Shown here: positions 10,205 through 22,224 of the stretch, piece by piece
Layout: the number at the start of each line of letters is the position of its first letter
How positions within the stretch are numbered: the first letter of the stretch is position 1
Assembly: GCA_963691705.1 (NCBI GenBank)
Contig: OY829539.1
Location: 21,498,407 to 21,562,406 of the forward strand
Length of the DNA stretch: 64,000 bases
Direction: 5' to 3'
From: Viola odorata
Lineage: Eukaryota > Streptophyta > Magnoliopsida > Malpighiales > Violaceae
The notes under the pieces: model-generated
Databases searched by the model: none
What the model was told of the DNA's origin: nothing
The model's input: only the letters and a program-made list of their open reading frames with translations
Position numbers and translations under genes: made by a program

Positions 10205-12936
10205 GGCACAAATGGTCTAAACCAAAGAACAACGATTCGGGGTCATATTTATGGGCTCGGGAAAGTGTTAGGCACCCGAGTCACATCCTTAAAAAGGTTA
10301 CCGGTAAGCGAGGTGTTTTGAGAAAGCATTTTTGAACATGTAATTTGGGCCCTCAAAGGTGACGTTACATCTAACATTTTTCGTCGGGACTTTGTTATTT
10401 CCGATCGGGACCAATGGACGGGGTTACTATTTTTCTGTTTTCTGGACGAGGTTATCGTTTTTCTCTTTGCTAGAGCGGACGTTCCCCCCTTATCATCGGG
10501 CCATGCATGATTAGTTTAAATTAGGTGATTCTATCATGAAAAAACTAACATTGTACGTTTTCATGGATGCACGTATATTCCGTGTGGGATCGAAGCCACT
10601 ATACATAACATTTAGCAAAGAACAATTAATTTCATGGCATAAAAGACAAGTGATTTAAACATGGTAAGCATGTGAGTTGATTTTAATTTTAGCAATTCTA
10701 AATGTCATGCATACGTGTGGGTGGGTTCTAACGCTTTTAAGTGGTCATGCATTCGATTCGGTTCGGATTTAGCATTTTTAATAAAACATTCAAGGAAACG
10801 TTTAAGATAAGCGTACCTTTTTAGCGAGCCATGATCGACGAATGATAATAGCGTAGGTATTAAGAAGCATACACGAATTTTAACTAATTATCTAATTATT
10901 ACAAGTCGGAGGTCGGAATGGCTAATTTAATTAAATATTACAAGTGAGATAAATAATTTAAAGCCATTACCTAATTATTACAATAAGTAAGATAAATAAT
11001 TAAAGCATTTAACTAATTATTACAACAAGTTTAGCAATGAAATATTACCACATACACACAATTTAAAACAACTACCAATTAAACATCACATACGAATGAT
11101 AATAATGCGGTGGTTTGATCATGCATATAATTTTAACGGGCCGGGCTAGGCCCATACTTGGATTTCTAGTTTGGGATAACATGCATGCAAATAATATTTA
11201 CGAAAGCATTGAATAAATAAAAGAAGGAAAAAAATGTACTTTCGAGCGAAGATTTAAAGTTTAACCTACAAAGCGAGAGTGTTAGCAATAATTCAAAAGA
11301 TAATAATTAATAAAAGTGCATGCAATCATTTAATTTTTAGCAAGCAAGCAAATAATTAAATAAACAGGGCAAACAAGTAGACATTATTTCAAATGAGAAA
11401 TCATACGAAAAAATTAAGCATGGGATAAAGTAAACAATTTATCGCATACGAGAAGTCATACGAAAAATTAAGCGGGTCGGGCCTTGATTTGATCAAAACA
11501 GTAGCTGGGCTTGGGATGAAATCAAGCCCAGCCCTTATTTAATCAAGATGGGCTTGTGATGAAATCAAGCCCATCACTTTTCCATTCATTCCTACCAAAC
11601 AACCCATCTTCTCCTTTCTTCTTCTTCCTTGCGTCGCCGGCGCCATGGCCGACGACCAAGGAAGCTCCGGCCACGAAACTCACCCAAAACAGTCCCAAAA
11701 ACTTAACCAACACACCGGCAATTTAACCCAACGAAAACAACAAGAAATTTAACTCAAAACAATGGGGGATTTCAACAAAAATGAAAATACATAATTAAAC
11801 CAACCATTTAGCAATTAATTAATCTAAGCAATGAACAATTAAATTGAAGCAAGCATGGTGATTTTCACTTGAAAACAGAGTATTTAAAATAAGTTTGAGA
11901 AATTAATTAATTCATTAAGAGCATGAACGAAAATTACAGGAAAAGCTAGGTAGAAGACTCACTTTGGTTCCTTTGCTACTGGAGTGGTTTGAACTTGCAA
12001 GAAATGGAGAGTGAGAGTCAGATTCAGTCCCTTTGACTTGTTGCTTGAAGTGTGCTATTTATAGGAAAAATTGGAGTCTGTTTGGAGGTTTTCGACGAGG
12101 CGCGATGACGAGGCTAGGTGGTGATGGATTGAGGTCGGCAATGGCGTGAGTTAGAGATATTTTGATGGCTGCATTAAATGGATGGGAAGGTTTGAAGCTT
12201 TGGGGTAGCTATCGGGGCTAGGTGCCGATGGATTGAGGTCGGCAAGGCCGACTGTGGAAAGGTGATGCGATCCCGAATGAGGATTAATTCATTAATTTTG
12301 GTACGAACGAGATATTTTTGCTACGAGCGAAATTGCTCGAAAATGAAATAAATCCAAACCGAGGGGAACACTATGTGTAGGAAAATAAGACAAGAAAACT
12401 AGTATACAGTAAAGAAATGCGAAACTTGGTCTAATGTGTTTATTTTCTCTCTCGGAAATGTTGAAAGTTTGGACGTAAAATAAATGCTCTTACGGCAAAA
12501 ATTGAACGAAACCGAACGAGATGGCGTGGAAGAGAAAAATAGTAAGTAATTATCAACTAAATAAATAACGCGCTCGTCCCACGGTCCGAGGAAACTTACT
12601 CGGGACAGATAGAAGTTCGAGCGAAAAGACAGTCAAAAATACAAAAAATTAAAAAGGCTCGAAATGGTGCAAAATATTAAACAAATAGCCCATGATCAAA
12701 GAATTGACTGAAATTTGACGTAGATGGGCTTTTAAACTTGACAAGCAATAAAATACGAAAAATGTGACGAAAAAACGAAAAATACGAAAAACTTGACATG
12801 ACACATAATGACGTGGAATATTAAAACAAATAGCTTATGATAAAAAATCGGGTGAAATTTGACGTAGATAAGCTATTAGTGCGAAAGCGGTAAAATATGT
12901 GAAGTTGTGACGTAAGTCAAAATTCAGGTAGCAACA
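10205..12936 (-). repeat. 3' LTR of the minus-strand Tat element (end truncated)
   Basis: The LTR starts on the minus strand with TGTTGCTACCTGAATTTTGA at 12936, directly after a PPT. It shares landmark blocks, in reverse orientation, with the plus-strand LTR at 24785-29225: the GCTTCGATCCCACA block near 10590, CATGCATGGCCCGATGA near 10500, CTCGGGTGCC near 10275 and GGTTTAGACC near 10215. Similarity stops at about 10205, so roughly 200 bp of the LTR end (the segment ending in GCGACA in this lineage) is missing. Confidence 0.8.
12057..12063 (-). promoter_or_regulatory. TATA box of the minus-strand Tat LTR
   Basis: On the minus strand the sequence reads CCTATAAATAGCACAC, about 870 bp into the LTR. 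The plus-strand Tat LTR has CTATAAATACC in the equivalent place. This is the likely U3 promoter. Confidence 0.65.
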
Positions 12937-12951
12937 GTTGCCCCCTCTTTA
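12937..12951 (-). other. Polypurine tract of the minus-strand Tat element
   Basis: The minus strand reads AAAGAGGGGGCAAC immediately before the LTR start TGTTGC. A purine-rich primer directly abutting the LTR is diagnostic of the 3' end of the internal region and fixes the orientation. Confidence 0.85.
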
Positions 12952-13076
12952 CTGACTGATAAAAAATACAGTGTAACTAAGATTTTTGATTAGCAGTAAA
13001 GACGGTTGCCCCAAGTATTTACCATGTTTTGAATACATCATAACCGGTTGAGATGTGGAATCATGCAAGAAATGTA

Positions 13077-13480
13077 AAATAGTCGCTTAAGGAGGAGTAT
13101 TTAGGTAGACAGGAAAGTAGTCGCTCAAGGAGGAGTAATTAGATAGACAGGAAAGTAGTCGCTCAAGGAGGAGATATTGAAAGTAGTCGCTCAAGGAGGA
13201 GATATTGAAAGTAGTCGCTCAAGGAGGAGTATTTAGATAGATAGGAAAGTAGTCGCTCAAGGAGGAGATATTTAGATAGACAAGAAAGTAGTCACTCAAG
13301 GAGGAGTATTTAGATAGACAGGAAAGGATAGACAGGAAAGTAGTCGCTCAAGGAGGAGTATTTAGATAAACAGGAAAGTAGTCGCTCAAGGAGGAGTATT
13401 TAGATAGACATGAAAGTAGTCACTCAAGGAGGAGATATTTAGATAGACAGGAAAGTAGTCGCTCAAGGAGGAGTATTAAT
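13077..13480. repeat. Tandem array of GTAGTCGCTCAAGGAGGAG units, 11 copies
   Basis: Eleven copies of a unit of about 27-39 bp: a constant GTAGTCGCTCAAGGAGGAG head and a variable tail (TATTTAGATAGACAGGAAA or a short GATATTGAAA). The array lies in the 3' non-coding region of the minus-strand Tat element, just inside the PPT. No reading frame is kept. Confidence 0.9.
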
Positions 13481-13669
13481 TATGAAAAATATAGGGAACT
13501 CCAGAAACAATGCCAATTGTTGGAAAATAAATGCAGACTACTCAGATATTGAGGGAGAATGCAGAAATGCAGAAATGTAAATGACAACTTCTCTGATAAT
13601 GAGGAAAAAGGTAAATTGCAGAATTGTAAATGAGAATTAAAACGTACCTTTGGCCTGATGTTAGTTGAT

Positions 13670-14530
13670 AGTAACGTACCTTTGAGGAAAATGTCTCTGA
13701 TAGTGAGGAAGCTGGTTTTCTCGGATAATGAGGATAATGATGATCTTCTCTTCTCTGATAATGAGGAAAGTTGATCTGGTCTTCTCTGATAATAAAGAAA
13801 ATGGTGATCTTCTCTGCTCTGATAATGAGGAAAGTTGATCTGGTCTTCTCTGATAATGAGAAAAATGATGATCTTCTCTGATAATAAGGAAATGATGATC
13901 TCTGATACTGAAATCGGTTGTCTCTGATAGTGAGGACGTTTGATGATCTTTGATAGTGAAATCGATTGTCTCTGATAGTGATGACGTTGGTGATCTCTGA
14001 TAATGAAATCGATTGTCTCTTGATAGTGAGGACGTTGATGATCTTCTCTGATAATGAGGAGATGCGGTCTTCTCTGATAGTGAGGATGTTTGATGATCTT
14101 CTCTAATAATGAGGATTGATGTCTTCTCTGATAATGAGGATAATGATGATCTTCTCTTCTCTGATAATGAGGAAAGTTGATCTGGTCTTCTCTGATAATG
14201 AGGAAAATGATGATCTTCTCTTCTCTGTTAATGAGGAAAGTTGATCTGGTCTTCTCTGATAATGAGGAAAATGATGATCTTCTCTTCTCTGATAATGAGG
14301 AAAGTTGACCTGGTGTTCTCTGATATTGAGGATTGATGTCTTCTCTGATAATGAGGATAATGATGATCTTCTCTTCTCTGATAATGAGGAAAATTGATTT
14401 GGTCTTCTCTGATAATGAGGAAAATGATGATCTTATCTTCTCTAATAATGAGGAAAGTTGATCTAGTGTTCTCTGATATTGAGGATAATGATGATCTTCT
14501 CTTCTTTGATAATGAGGAAAGTTGATCTTT
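13670..14530. repeat. Tandem array of TTCTCTGATAATGAGGA units, more than 20 copies
   Basis: A second array follows the first. TCTCTGATAATGAGGA is repeated more than 20 times with spacers such as AAATGATGATC and AAGTTGATCTGG, giving higher-order units of about 55-60 bp. The minus-strand ORF at 14228-14632 is only this repeat read in frame. Confidence 0.9.
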
Positions 14531-14544
14531 TCTTCGGATGTTTG

Positions 14545-14745
14545 ATTGGATGTTGATGAAAATCCATGACGAGGGTATTACAACGATTTCTTCATCGAAG
14601 ACCCATGATTGAGGAGTGGTAACGTTCTCCATTTGATGTTGATTGGATTTTGATGAAAATCCAAGACGAGGGCATTACAATGATTTCTTCATCGAAGACC
14701 CAATGACGAGAGCTTTACAACGATGTTGTCATCGAAGACCTATGG
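14545..14745. repeat. Degenerate repeat with TGATGAAAATCCAAGACGAGGG units
   Basis: Two copies of a block of roughly 95 bp (TTGATGAAAATCCA, GACGAGGG, ATTACAA, GATTTCTTCATCGAAGACC) plus a third partial copy follow the TCTGATAATGAGG array. It is non-coding and part of the 3' region of the minus-strand Tat element. Confidence 0.7.
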
Positions 14746-14829
14746 TTGATTCCAATGAAGAATATCTGTGTCCTGCAAATAGGAAGAAAGCAAACACGAA
14801 GCAGCAACCGATAGAAAAAGTAGAGAGCA

Positions 14830-16734
14830 ATTGATAATGCGAGAAATATCGTATATTCCTACATTTAAACCTCGGCTTGCCCCCAAGTCTTTTGTTGGAA
14901 TGAAAACGACTTCTTTGTTTAAGAAAATAAATTCAAGCATTTCTTCTCTTCTTTTTTGGATAAAAATGTTCGTCCAATTTTCGTTATATAAACATGATTG
15001 ATTCAAGTCTAGATAACGTCTGCGTCTTGTTCAGGAAATAACGACCTCAAGAACAAGACTTTCCCACGACATGTAGACGTAAGCAACCCTTACCGGATAT
15101 TAGTGTTTGCGCTCACGCTCAGAAACAGGGCTATGTGTTTACACTCCTAAACATGCAATAAACATAGCACAAAAATTAAATTTGCAATGTCAATCCGAGT
15201 GAAAGATGCACATGCATGGGCCTGCTAATAATCAAGAGGACTTTGCGAGGTAGAAAAAAAAGGAGGAATTTGTAGAAGAAAAGGAAAAGTGTTGTGTGTT
15301 TTTTATTTTGCGAAAAGGTTTTAATGAGTTTGTGCTCGACGACTGATTGCGATGAGGACAAAGTGCAATGAACGATGCTCGAAGATTTGATTGTGATGAG
15401 GGCAAAGTGCACAAATTGTTGAATCTTTGCTGGAGATGTTCCTTCTGGATCGTTTTGAGGGCACTTTGCCCAAGTTCTTCAATATTCGCAGTGAACGATC
15501 TCTTTTCTTTTTGAGATCATTTTGCCATTGATATTCGACCGTTTTTTGTTTTGTTGTTGTCTTGTTTATTTGAACACTTTTTTTTTTCAATTTTTTTTTT
15601 AGCAAGCAAAGCATGTACAATTTTTGTTTGGTCTATCATCCTCTCTGTCTTTGGCAGAAGGCTCCAAGTCTTGATTTATTTTGGCCTTCTTCTGACGTTG
15701 TTTTGTCAGCGATCCTCTTTGTCATTCCCTTGCTTGATGTGTAACTCCAATTTAGCGGTCCCAGTCGAGAACTACTCACTTGGTTAGGAGAAAATAAGAG
15801 GCTTTTGGGTGTTTGATAGAGTCGTACATGGTGTACAAAGTATGTGTTTTGAGGGTAAAAAGTTAAAAAATGAAAAAATGTGGAAGAAGAACAAAAGCAA
15901 AGTCCAATGTTATCTTACTGCTATCCCATGTCTGATGGTTCATGTACCCTGGATATTATGCAAATCTAACTAGCACCTAGTTTAGCATTTACACTCATGA
16001 AAGATAATAAGGCGTGAAGGCCCAAAATACTCACAGGGATATGTTTGTGACTGCTTATGTCTAAACATGTCATGGATATAAGAGTTAACAGACAAGACCA
16101 TGTATGTCATACAATTTCTAATGAACGCACAAGTTATCCGTGACGTGATAAAATGATGAACATACTTGATCTAAAAACGTAGGATTTTTTTTTTAATAAT
16201 TTTTTTATAATATATATATATATATATTTTAAACCAAGCAATATGTATTTTTGGCAAAAGCTAAGAAATCTTGCAAACATTACATATGCACTCTTGCAAT
16301 AGTGTAAATTGCGGGAATTTAAAAATTGCGGAAATGTAAATTGCAAACACATAAATTACGGAAACGTAAATTGCGGAAAGGGAAATTGCAAAAACGCAAA
16401 GGACAACTTCCCTGAAAAATGAGCTTTGACATTTTTCAATGCCTTCTTTTGATCGTCACTTCACTTGCTTGCCCCCAAGTTTACAAGTCTCATTGCACTT
16501 GAAATAAAGAGGGAATTTAAATAGTAAATTCACAAGGAAAAGGTATCCCAAGATGTTGAATTTGAAATTAACGAAAAAATAGAAATATTGAAAAGAACAC
16601 GTGGGTTGTCTCCCACGAAGCGCCCTTGTTTAAAGTCGTGGGCTCGACTATATACAAAAGTATTGTAGGCATCGCCAATAGATGAGTAAGCAGGATGGGT
16701 CCCTTGTGGGAGGATGATCATTTCAAGAGCCGGT
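14830..16734 (-). other. 3' non-coding region of the minus-strand Tat element
   Basis: No gene is seen. PPT-like TTGCCCCCAAG occurs at about 14877 and 16470. GCAAACACTAATATCCGG (minus strand, near 15100) matches GCAAACACTAATAT at 53971 in the plus-strand Tat element. The block at about 15910-16010 matches 52680-52780 in reverse orientation. A (TA)n run lies at about 16210-16229, and short GTAAATTGCGGAAA repeats at 16300-16400. On the minus strand the motif CTTCGTGGGAGACAACCCAC near 16590-16616 is typical of the region downstream of coding sequence in plant gypsy elements. Confidence 0.65.
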
Positions 16735-18074
16735 AGGAGTAGAGTCGGCGGTCGTGCTAGATCCTTTGGCTAGCTCTGCAAATGAGAATCGTCCGCATTT
16801 GATCAATTGCCTAACCTTTCCTTTAAATGCCAAACAGTCTTCTAGAGTGTGTCCCTTAGCTCCCGTATGGTGTTCGCATGTAACACTAGGATTGTACCAC
16901 TTCGGGTAAGGAGGTTGTGCTGGTAGAGTGGGGATGGGCGTAATTTGCCAAGCCGCTAAGAGATGCTCATAAACCTCCCTTGCAGGGACAGAAAAGAATG
17001 GTTGCGACCCTTGGTCCCCATGGTCTCTTCATTCATTTTGATCACACGGTTTATTTGGCGGGTTGACCGGTGGTGTGAAAGGTTGTTTGTGACCAGGTTG
17101 GTATGAGACCAAGCTGACATCTTCCTTTAAATGAGGTGCTCTCGGAGGTGCTGTCTCTAGCATGGAAACGACCATGTCCGAGAAGCTACTGGATGGATTG
17201 GAGATGAGGAAGGTGTAGTAGGGAGCCTTAAAAGTGTTCACGAAAATTGATAAGAGCTCTTTGTCACTTAGCGGAGGAGAAATTCTGGCCGCTAGTTCTC
17301 TCCATCTTTGAGCATAAATTTTCACAGATTCTTTGGCCCTCTTCTCTAGATCCTGTAGATCAGAACGGTCTGGTGCTACTTCCAAGTTGAACTTATATTG
17401 TTTAAAGAAGGCGTCAGACAAATCTCTCCAAGTCTTGATCCTAACCCTATCCAGACTTATGTACTAGGTCAAGGCATGCTTGGTCAAACTCTCTCTAAAC
17501 AAATGGATTAATAGAGATTCATTATGTATCATCTCAGACATCTTGTTACAATAGATCTTGAGATGAGTCTTGGGGCATTCAATTCCAGTAAACTTCTTAA
17601 ATTCTAGGACTTTGAACTTCAAAGGCATTACGATCCTTGGGACCATGCACATATCGGTGGGACCCATAGGGTCAAAGGGGTCAGTTCCTTCAATAGCTCT
17701 GAGTCTTTCTTCTAGCAGGCTCAATCTGTCCATGTTTGGCCTTTCTGTGATGACAGTGCTAGGACCAAGGGGTAGTAGGGGTTTTGATGTAAATGGTGGT
17801 TGCGTCGGGTTGACAAAAGGAGGCCAAATTCCCGTAGGATCGGGAATCACGACTTGAGTAGAGTGTCCCTGAGGAGGGCGAAGGCCCTGGGATTCCTGAT
17901 GAATTAGACTTTGACCCGGGTCCAAAGTATGGTTAACCAAAGAATGCTACAGGGTTGTAGCAGTCTCTCCACCTGTGTTTACAACAGGGTTTGTGATGAA
18001 AGGATCAATCCATTTCCATTGACCCCTAGGAGCCGAAAATGATTGGGGTCTCGAGGATCCAGCGATGGCGGATG
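16735..18074 (-). pseudogene. Tat gag, C-terminal two thirds
   Basis: This part of gag lies left of the nested element. In minus-strand order it has a proline-rich linker, DMCMVPRIVMP, the capsid-like gag domain (HLFRESLTKHALT; SDAFFKQYKFNLEV; RWRELAARISPPLSDKELLS; FVNTFKAPYYTFLISN) and a zinc knuckle CEHHTGAKGHTLEDC at about 16880-16840. It aligns along its length with the gag of the plus-strand Tat element (42206 on). An in-frame stop follows HALT at about 17462. Gag packages the RNA; this copy cannot be translated whole. Confidence 0.85.
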
Positions 18075-18079
18075 GGGAG

Positions 18080-18505
18080 TGTCACGGCCTAACCATTCTG
18101 AGGCCCGTGCGGCGCCTAGGTCCCGCACCTAGGCCAGCCTTCTCTTGATGCTTAACAGCAATCTCCAATACCCAAACCAGCCTCGGCCCTATCTTGCCAG
18201 CGCACTACTAGCTCTAGTCTCGGTCCCAGCTAGAAGTGGCCATCACGGCAAAGCCATCATGGCAACGCCCCTTCCATAACACGGAAGGCTTGCTCGCACA
18301 CCTATGCCGGACCCGCATAGGAGAAGCTCACTTAGACAAGCATACTCTCATATCTCATCCAGGGGTTGGTGGAGAGCTATCACACCCAATTGGACTTTCC
18401 CTTCACATACCCTATGAAGGGCTACCCGTTAAATCCATGCGCCTTCAGCGCATCTCAGGTTCCATGTTGAGGCTAAGCTTGAACACCAAGGCTTAGACCT
18501 TAACA
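18080..18505 (-). repeat. 3' LTR of the gag/protease-only element
   Basis: This 426-bp LTR has TG..CA ends. A PPT (plus strand CTCTCCCCCACTT, 18506-18518) lies directly inside it. It appears identical to the copy at 22225-22650; the 86-codon ORF in each is an artefact of the repeat. Confidence 0.93.
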
Positions 18506-18998
18506 CTCTCCCCCACTTAGTAATGTCGATGCCCTCATCGACTAGATCTCCAATCTCCTTAGACCTGCGTTACCAAGGACCATGAGGTTAGAACACGTTA
18601 AGGCCATAATAGATTATCATAGGCTCTCCCACATTTCAATACTCATTATTCTTTTCACTCATTTCTTTATCTCTCCTTTATCCTTCTTTTCACTCTTCCT
18701 AACTCCTCAGATTGTGGTCTTATCACTCAGTTTCTTTTCACAGCTCGTGTCTCACACTCGCCTCTGAAGACGTACGTTCTAAGCATGATTGATATTTCCT
18801 CAGTATCCGACCCTTCTAGTCGATACCCTTGGAACCTATCGATCATACTTACAATGTCGCGTCTTCCCACCAATCTCTCTTATCCCCTCGATCGCGTGCT
18901 CACACTTTTCATGCAGGCAGTTTTCTCTTTACTCATATCTTTATCACTCCTTATTTTCTCCAGTCTCACTACACTCATCAAGGCCTACTTTATAGGGT

Positions 18999-19290
18999 CA
19001 GGCGCCTCTGCGCGTTATATCGTATCCATCTGGGTCAAGCGCCTCTGCGCATTATATCGTATCCCTCTGGGTCAAGCGCCTCTGCGCATTTTGTCGTATT
19101 CTACTACGCCAAGCGCCTCTGCGCACTGAGCCAGTGAGTCTACCCCAACGGCCAAGCGCCTCTGCGCCCATAATTTCTCTGCCTTGCTCGAGTCTGTCTG
19201 AGCTGGAGAGTTTCATAATGCTACATGCGTATTATGATCCTGTCCCACCGAGCCATGCGCCTCTGCGCATTATAGTTCTGCCCCATCGGG
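18999..19290. repeat. Array of GCGCCTCTGCGC units, period about 37 bp
   Basis: AAGCGCCTCTGCGCATTATATCG-type units recur six times (18999 to about 19272) with a seventh diverged copy (CATGTGTTACCGCACATTA). The core GCGCCTCTGCGC is near-palindromic. The array lies in the 3' part of the interior of the gag/protease-only element. A second, weaker repeat (ATGGACTAGGGACTTTTAGC type) follows at about 19680-19765. Confidence 0.8.
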
Positions 19291-19769
19291 CCATGTGTTA
19301 CCGCACATTACAACTTCTCTTACTGGCTCAAGTCTGTCTGAGTCAGCTGTTCTCAAGCCACTAATCAAATTTTTATTATTTTCATTTATTGTTTTGTATA
19401 GGTGGATGGTTTATGGCTTGTGCATTTCCTCCCCCACTTCAATCATCGATGTCCTCATCGATTCATCTTCACCGGTTGGCTCGCACATCCTTACATTCGT
19501 CAAGCATACAATGTAAGGCTCCAAACAATCTCTAAAGGAACACTTCCCTTTTTGACTTCTTATCCACTATTACTCGCTCAATTCCCACTGCCTAAATAAA
19601 CCTTCCATATCATATGATTTCTGTATTCAAACTCATACTCGCATCAGGCCAGACTTAATTCGTGCATTCTATTACCCCTTCCATGGACTAGAACTCTAGT
19701 TACCCATAACTATGGACTAGGGACTTTTAGCCACCCAGAGTACGGACTAGGAACTTTTAGCTACCCATC

Positions 19770-20479
19770 ATATGCATTAATAGTCTCACTCCTCCTCAAT
19801 CTACACAAACGCTGGTACTTTCATATCCCAGACTCGCCTCATGGTTCTCCTTGTAGGATCCCACCTTTTCCACGAGGTTGTAGGATGGCCTACCGACACA
19901 TTACCGCATCTGTTGTCTCACACTTTCCAATCTTTGATATTTTAGCACTATAAGTATGATCTTCCTCATCCTTAAACCTTAGAAATCGTTGTGGTTGCCA
20001 CGATGAACATCGATCGTTCTCCTCTCTATCTTGAAAGAACTTGTGTTGGATCTCCTTGCCTGATCCCTATGTTATGCAGGTAATACAAGAGCCCACGACT
20101 GTTTTTCTCCGCATTACTCATCCTCATCCCTGTTTCCTCCGAAGACCAGCCCCCGTATTCTCATCTAGCGTACTTGGCCTCTAGGTTCTCGCTCGTCTCG
20201 GTCATAACCACGCCTCACCCCTATTGTTGGGCTGACATTTTACTAGCATCCACAATTTCATAATTCCCATCAACTCATATTCTCACGTCTCGACCTCACA
20301 ACATGTTATCAACTTAGGCTCTTCGAACACTAGCTCCTCGAGCTTTAGTTTCTCAGACCTTCCCATTTTTGAACCTTTGCCCCGCCTCGCTGTACTTATG
20401 TACTTCGCATATATAAGTGTTACTTGTCTCAACGAATGAACTCTAGTTCCACAACCCTTTCACTTCTCAAATCTTCGCT
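19770..20479. other. Non-coding interior of the gag/protease-only element
   Basis: I see no intact coding sequence or recognisable domain. It lies downstream of the protease remnant in the element's own orientation. Confidence 0.5.
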
Positions 20480-21600
20480 CCAAGTATTCTTGTAAAGGAG
20501 TCTGAAACAACGCTACCGGTGGCCCCTGTGTCAATAAGGGCCTCTATGGAGTCATTCCATTTAAGCCGTCCCATACATTTCTCTTCACCATCTCCTAACT
20601 GGCCAACTGTTTCTTCTAGGACGATGAAACTCTTCTCTGAAAAGTTTTCACCTTCGATGGTCTCTTGGTTCTAACTTCATAGATCCTAGAGCCGCCTGCA
20701 GCGCACTCAAGGCAACTTTTTTATAAAACACTCAGCAACTTGTGGGGACCTTCACAGATAAAGCACGCAGTAAGTCCCTGAACGAAATTAAACAATCTGT
20801 TGACCTTCGACATCTCCTTAATATTGAACATAAACGTGAAATATTAATCCATAAATTCTCGCACGGAAACCGTTTGCACAAGGTCACGCAAGCCCACCCG
20901 GGCAACATATTCCACATCCTCTAGGAAACTATGCTTTCCTTAACTCCGCTATAGACTCCTCCCGCATACTTTAGCATCATAAGATAGAAGCATTATTACA
21001 TTTGTCAGCCCTGACTCATCTGACATAATCTGGCACACCTTGAAGCTTTCTAGATCCAACACAAAAATATCTATCTCTCCTGTGCCCCTCACTCCCTTAT
21101 AGGGTTTTTATTGAAAGCCTTTGCATTTATTTAGGTCGACCGTCCCCATACCCGGAGGGCCATGAACATCCCTTTACACTATTTCGATAAGTTTGCCTTG
21201 TATCATAATCAGAAATCCGTTCACCGGTCCCACTTTCATGATGGTCTCGTGGAACGGGTTCCACACTTCCTTAAGATTATCTTGCGAAACATCCACCCTC
21301 ATTTCAACAGTTCACCGAGGTTTCCCTAGAAGTCACACTCTTTCTCTAGGATTCGACCTTCCACGGTTAAAAGTTTCCATGCATTGCACCCGTTCCACCA
21401 AGATACGACACGGTTCTACATTCTCTTCGATAGACCGATCATAGTCGACACTCTCCCACCTTTGAACAGTTCCATGTCTTTGGGTCAGACAGGATTCTAG
21501 CATCTCAACGCGTCTATCCTTTTCGAGTATTGGTTCCAATGTATGTCTTGTAGTAAGGCTTCTCTTGTCTTTAGCCAGCACTCACCCGCACATACTCTAT
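20480..21600 (-). pseudogene. Decayed gag and aspartic protease of the gag/protease-only element
   Basis: On the minus strand, in order: a frameshifted gag (VARVGLRDLVQTVSVREF; NRLFNFVQGLTACF), a partial knuckle (CFICEGPH, near 20760-20740) whose last cysteine is not evident, and a retropepsin active site, ALIDTGATGSVVSD, near 20550-20510. Stops and shifts break the frame throughout. The gag style recalls Tekay/Del-type gypsy elements, which is inference. Boundaries are approximate. Confidence 0.7.
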
Positions 21601-22224
21601 TCGGTACTTACGGCAATCATCAAGGTCGGTTATGAACATCTCGTGGTGAGGTTACTCCTGCCCTCGGTCAACACTCACACGTAGGACCGACTTGAACCCA
21701 AATTCTTGAGGCTTAGTCAGACCCAAGACTAACGCCCAAATCATTGTCTATTTCTCGTGCACACGTCTGACTAGGGCGAGTCCTTGATGTTCAAGGTCAT
21801 CGTCTAAGTCGTTCGTATGCATCTCATGGTATGGCTTCTCTTGTCCTCGGCCATCACTCGCACGCAGGACCAGCAAGACTTCCGCAATTCTCCGAGTCAC
21901 GCTCGCTCGGCCTCTCGCCCAAAGCACACATGTAACGTCGCCCCCAACTCTCGGTCACATCCCCCATCTCGAGGCCACGCCCTCTCATGCCTCTCAGCCA
22001 TGTTCGCTTGCGCCTCTCAGCTCACCGCCATGTCATAGGCCGAGCCGTCTCACCACGGCCTATAAGCCCTTTGCCTACGGCAAGGCCTTCATCCGAACTC
22101 GAACCTTAGGATGGAACTTCCGTAGCAACGCTCCTCAGAGTAATGACGCCATTTCTATCTCGGCGCACCTGACTTCCGAAGACTTTGCACTCGCAAAGAA
22201 CCCAAGTTTAGCTCCGCTACCACC
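21601..22224. other. 5' interior of the gag/protease-only element
   Basis: Between the primer-binding site and the gag remnant, with no recognisable coding sequence. CTCGCACGCAGGACC and CTCTCGGCC-type short repeats occur around 21650-22010. Confidence 0.5.

Noticed and set aside
13077..13480. CRISPR-like regular repeats
   Set aside because: The repeats are direct tandem units with related spacers in a plant retroelement 3' UTR. There are no unique spacers, leader or cas genes.
14228..14632. 134-aa minus-strand ORF with repeated EDQINFPH-type motif
   Set aside because: It is the TCTCTGATAATGAGGA array read in one frame. It lies in non-coding 3' sequence and lacks other support.
18236..18496. 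86-aa ORF present twice, identical (also 22381-22641)
   Set aside because: Both copies lie inside the two LTRs of the gag/protease-only element; they are duplicates of the LTR, not a gene family.
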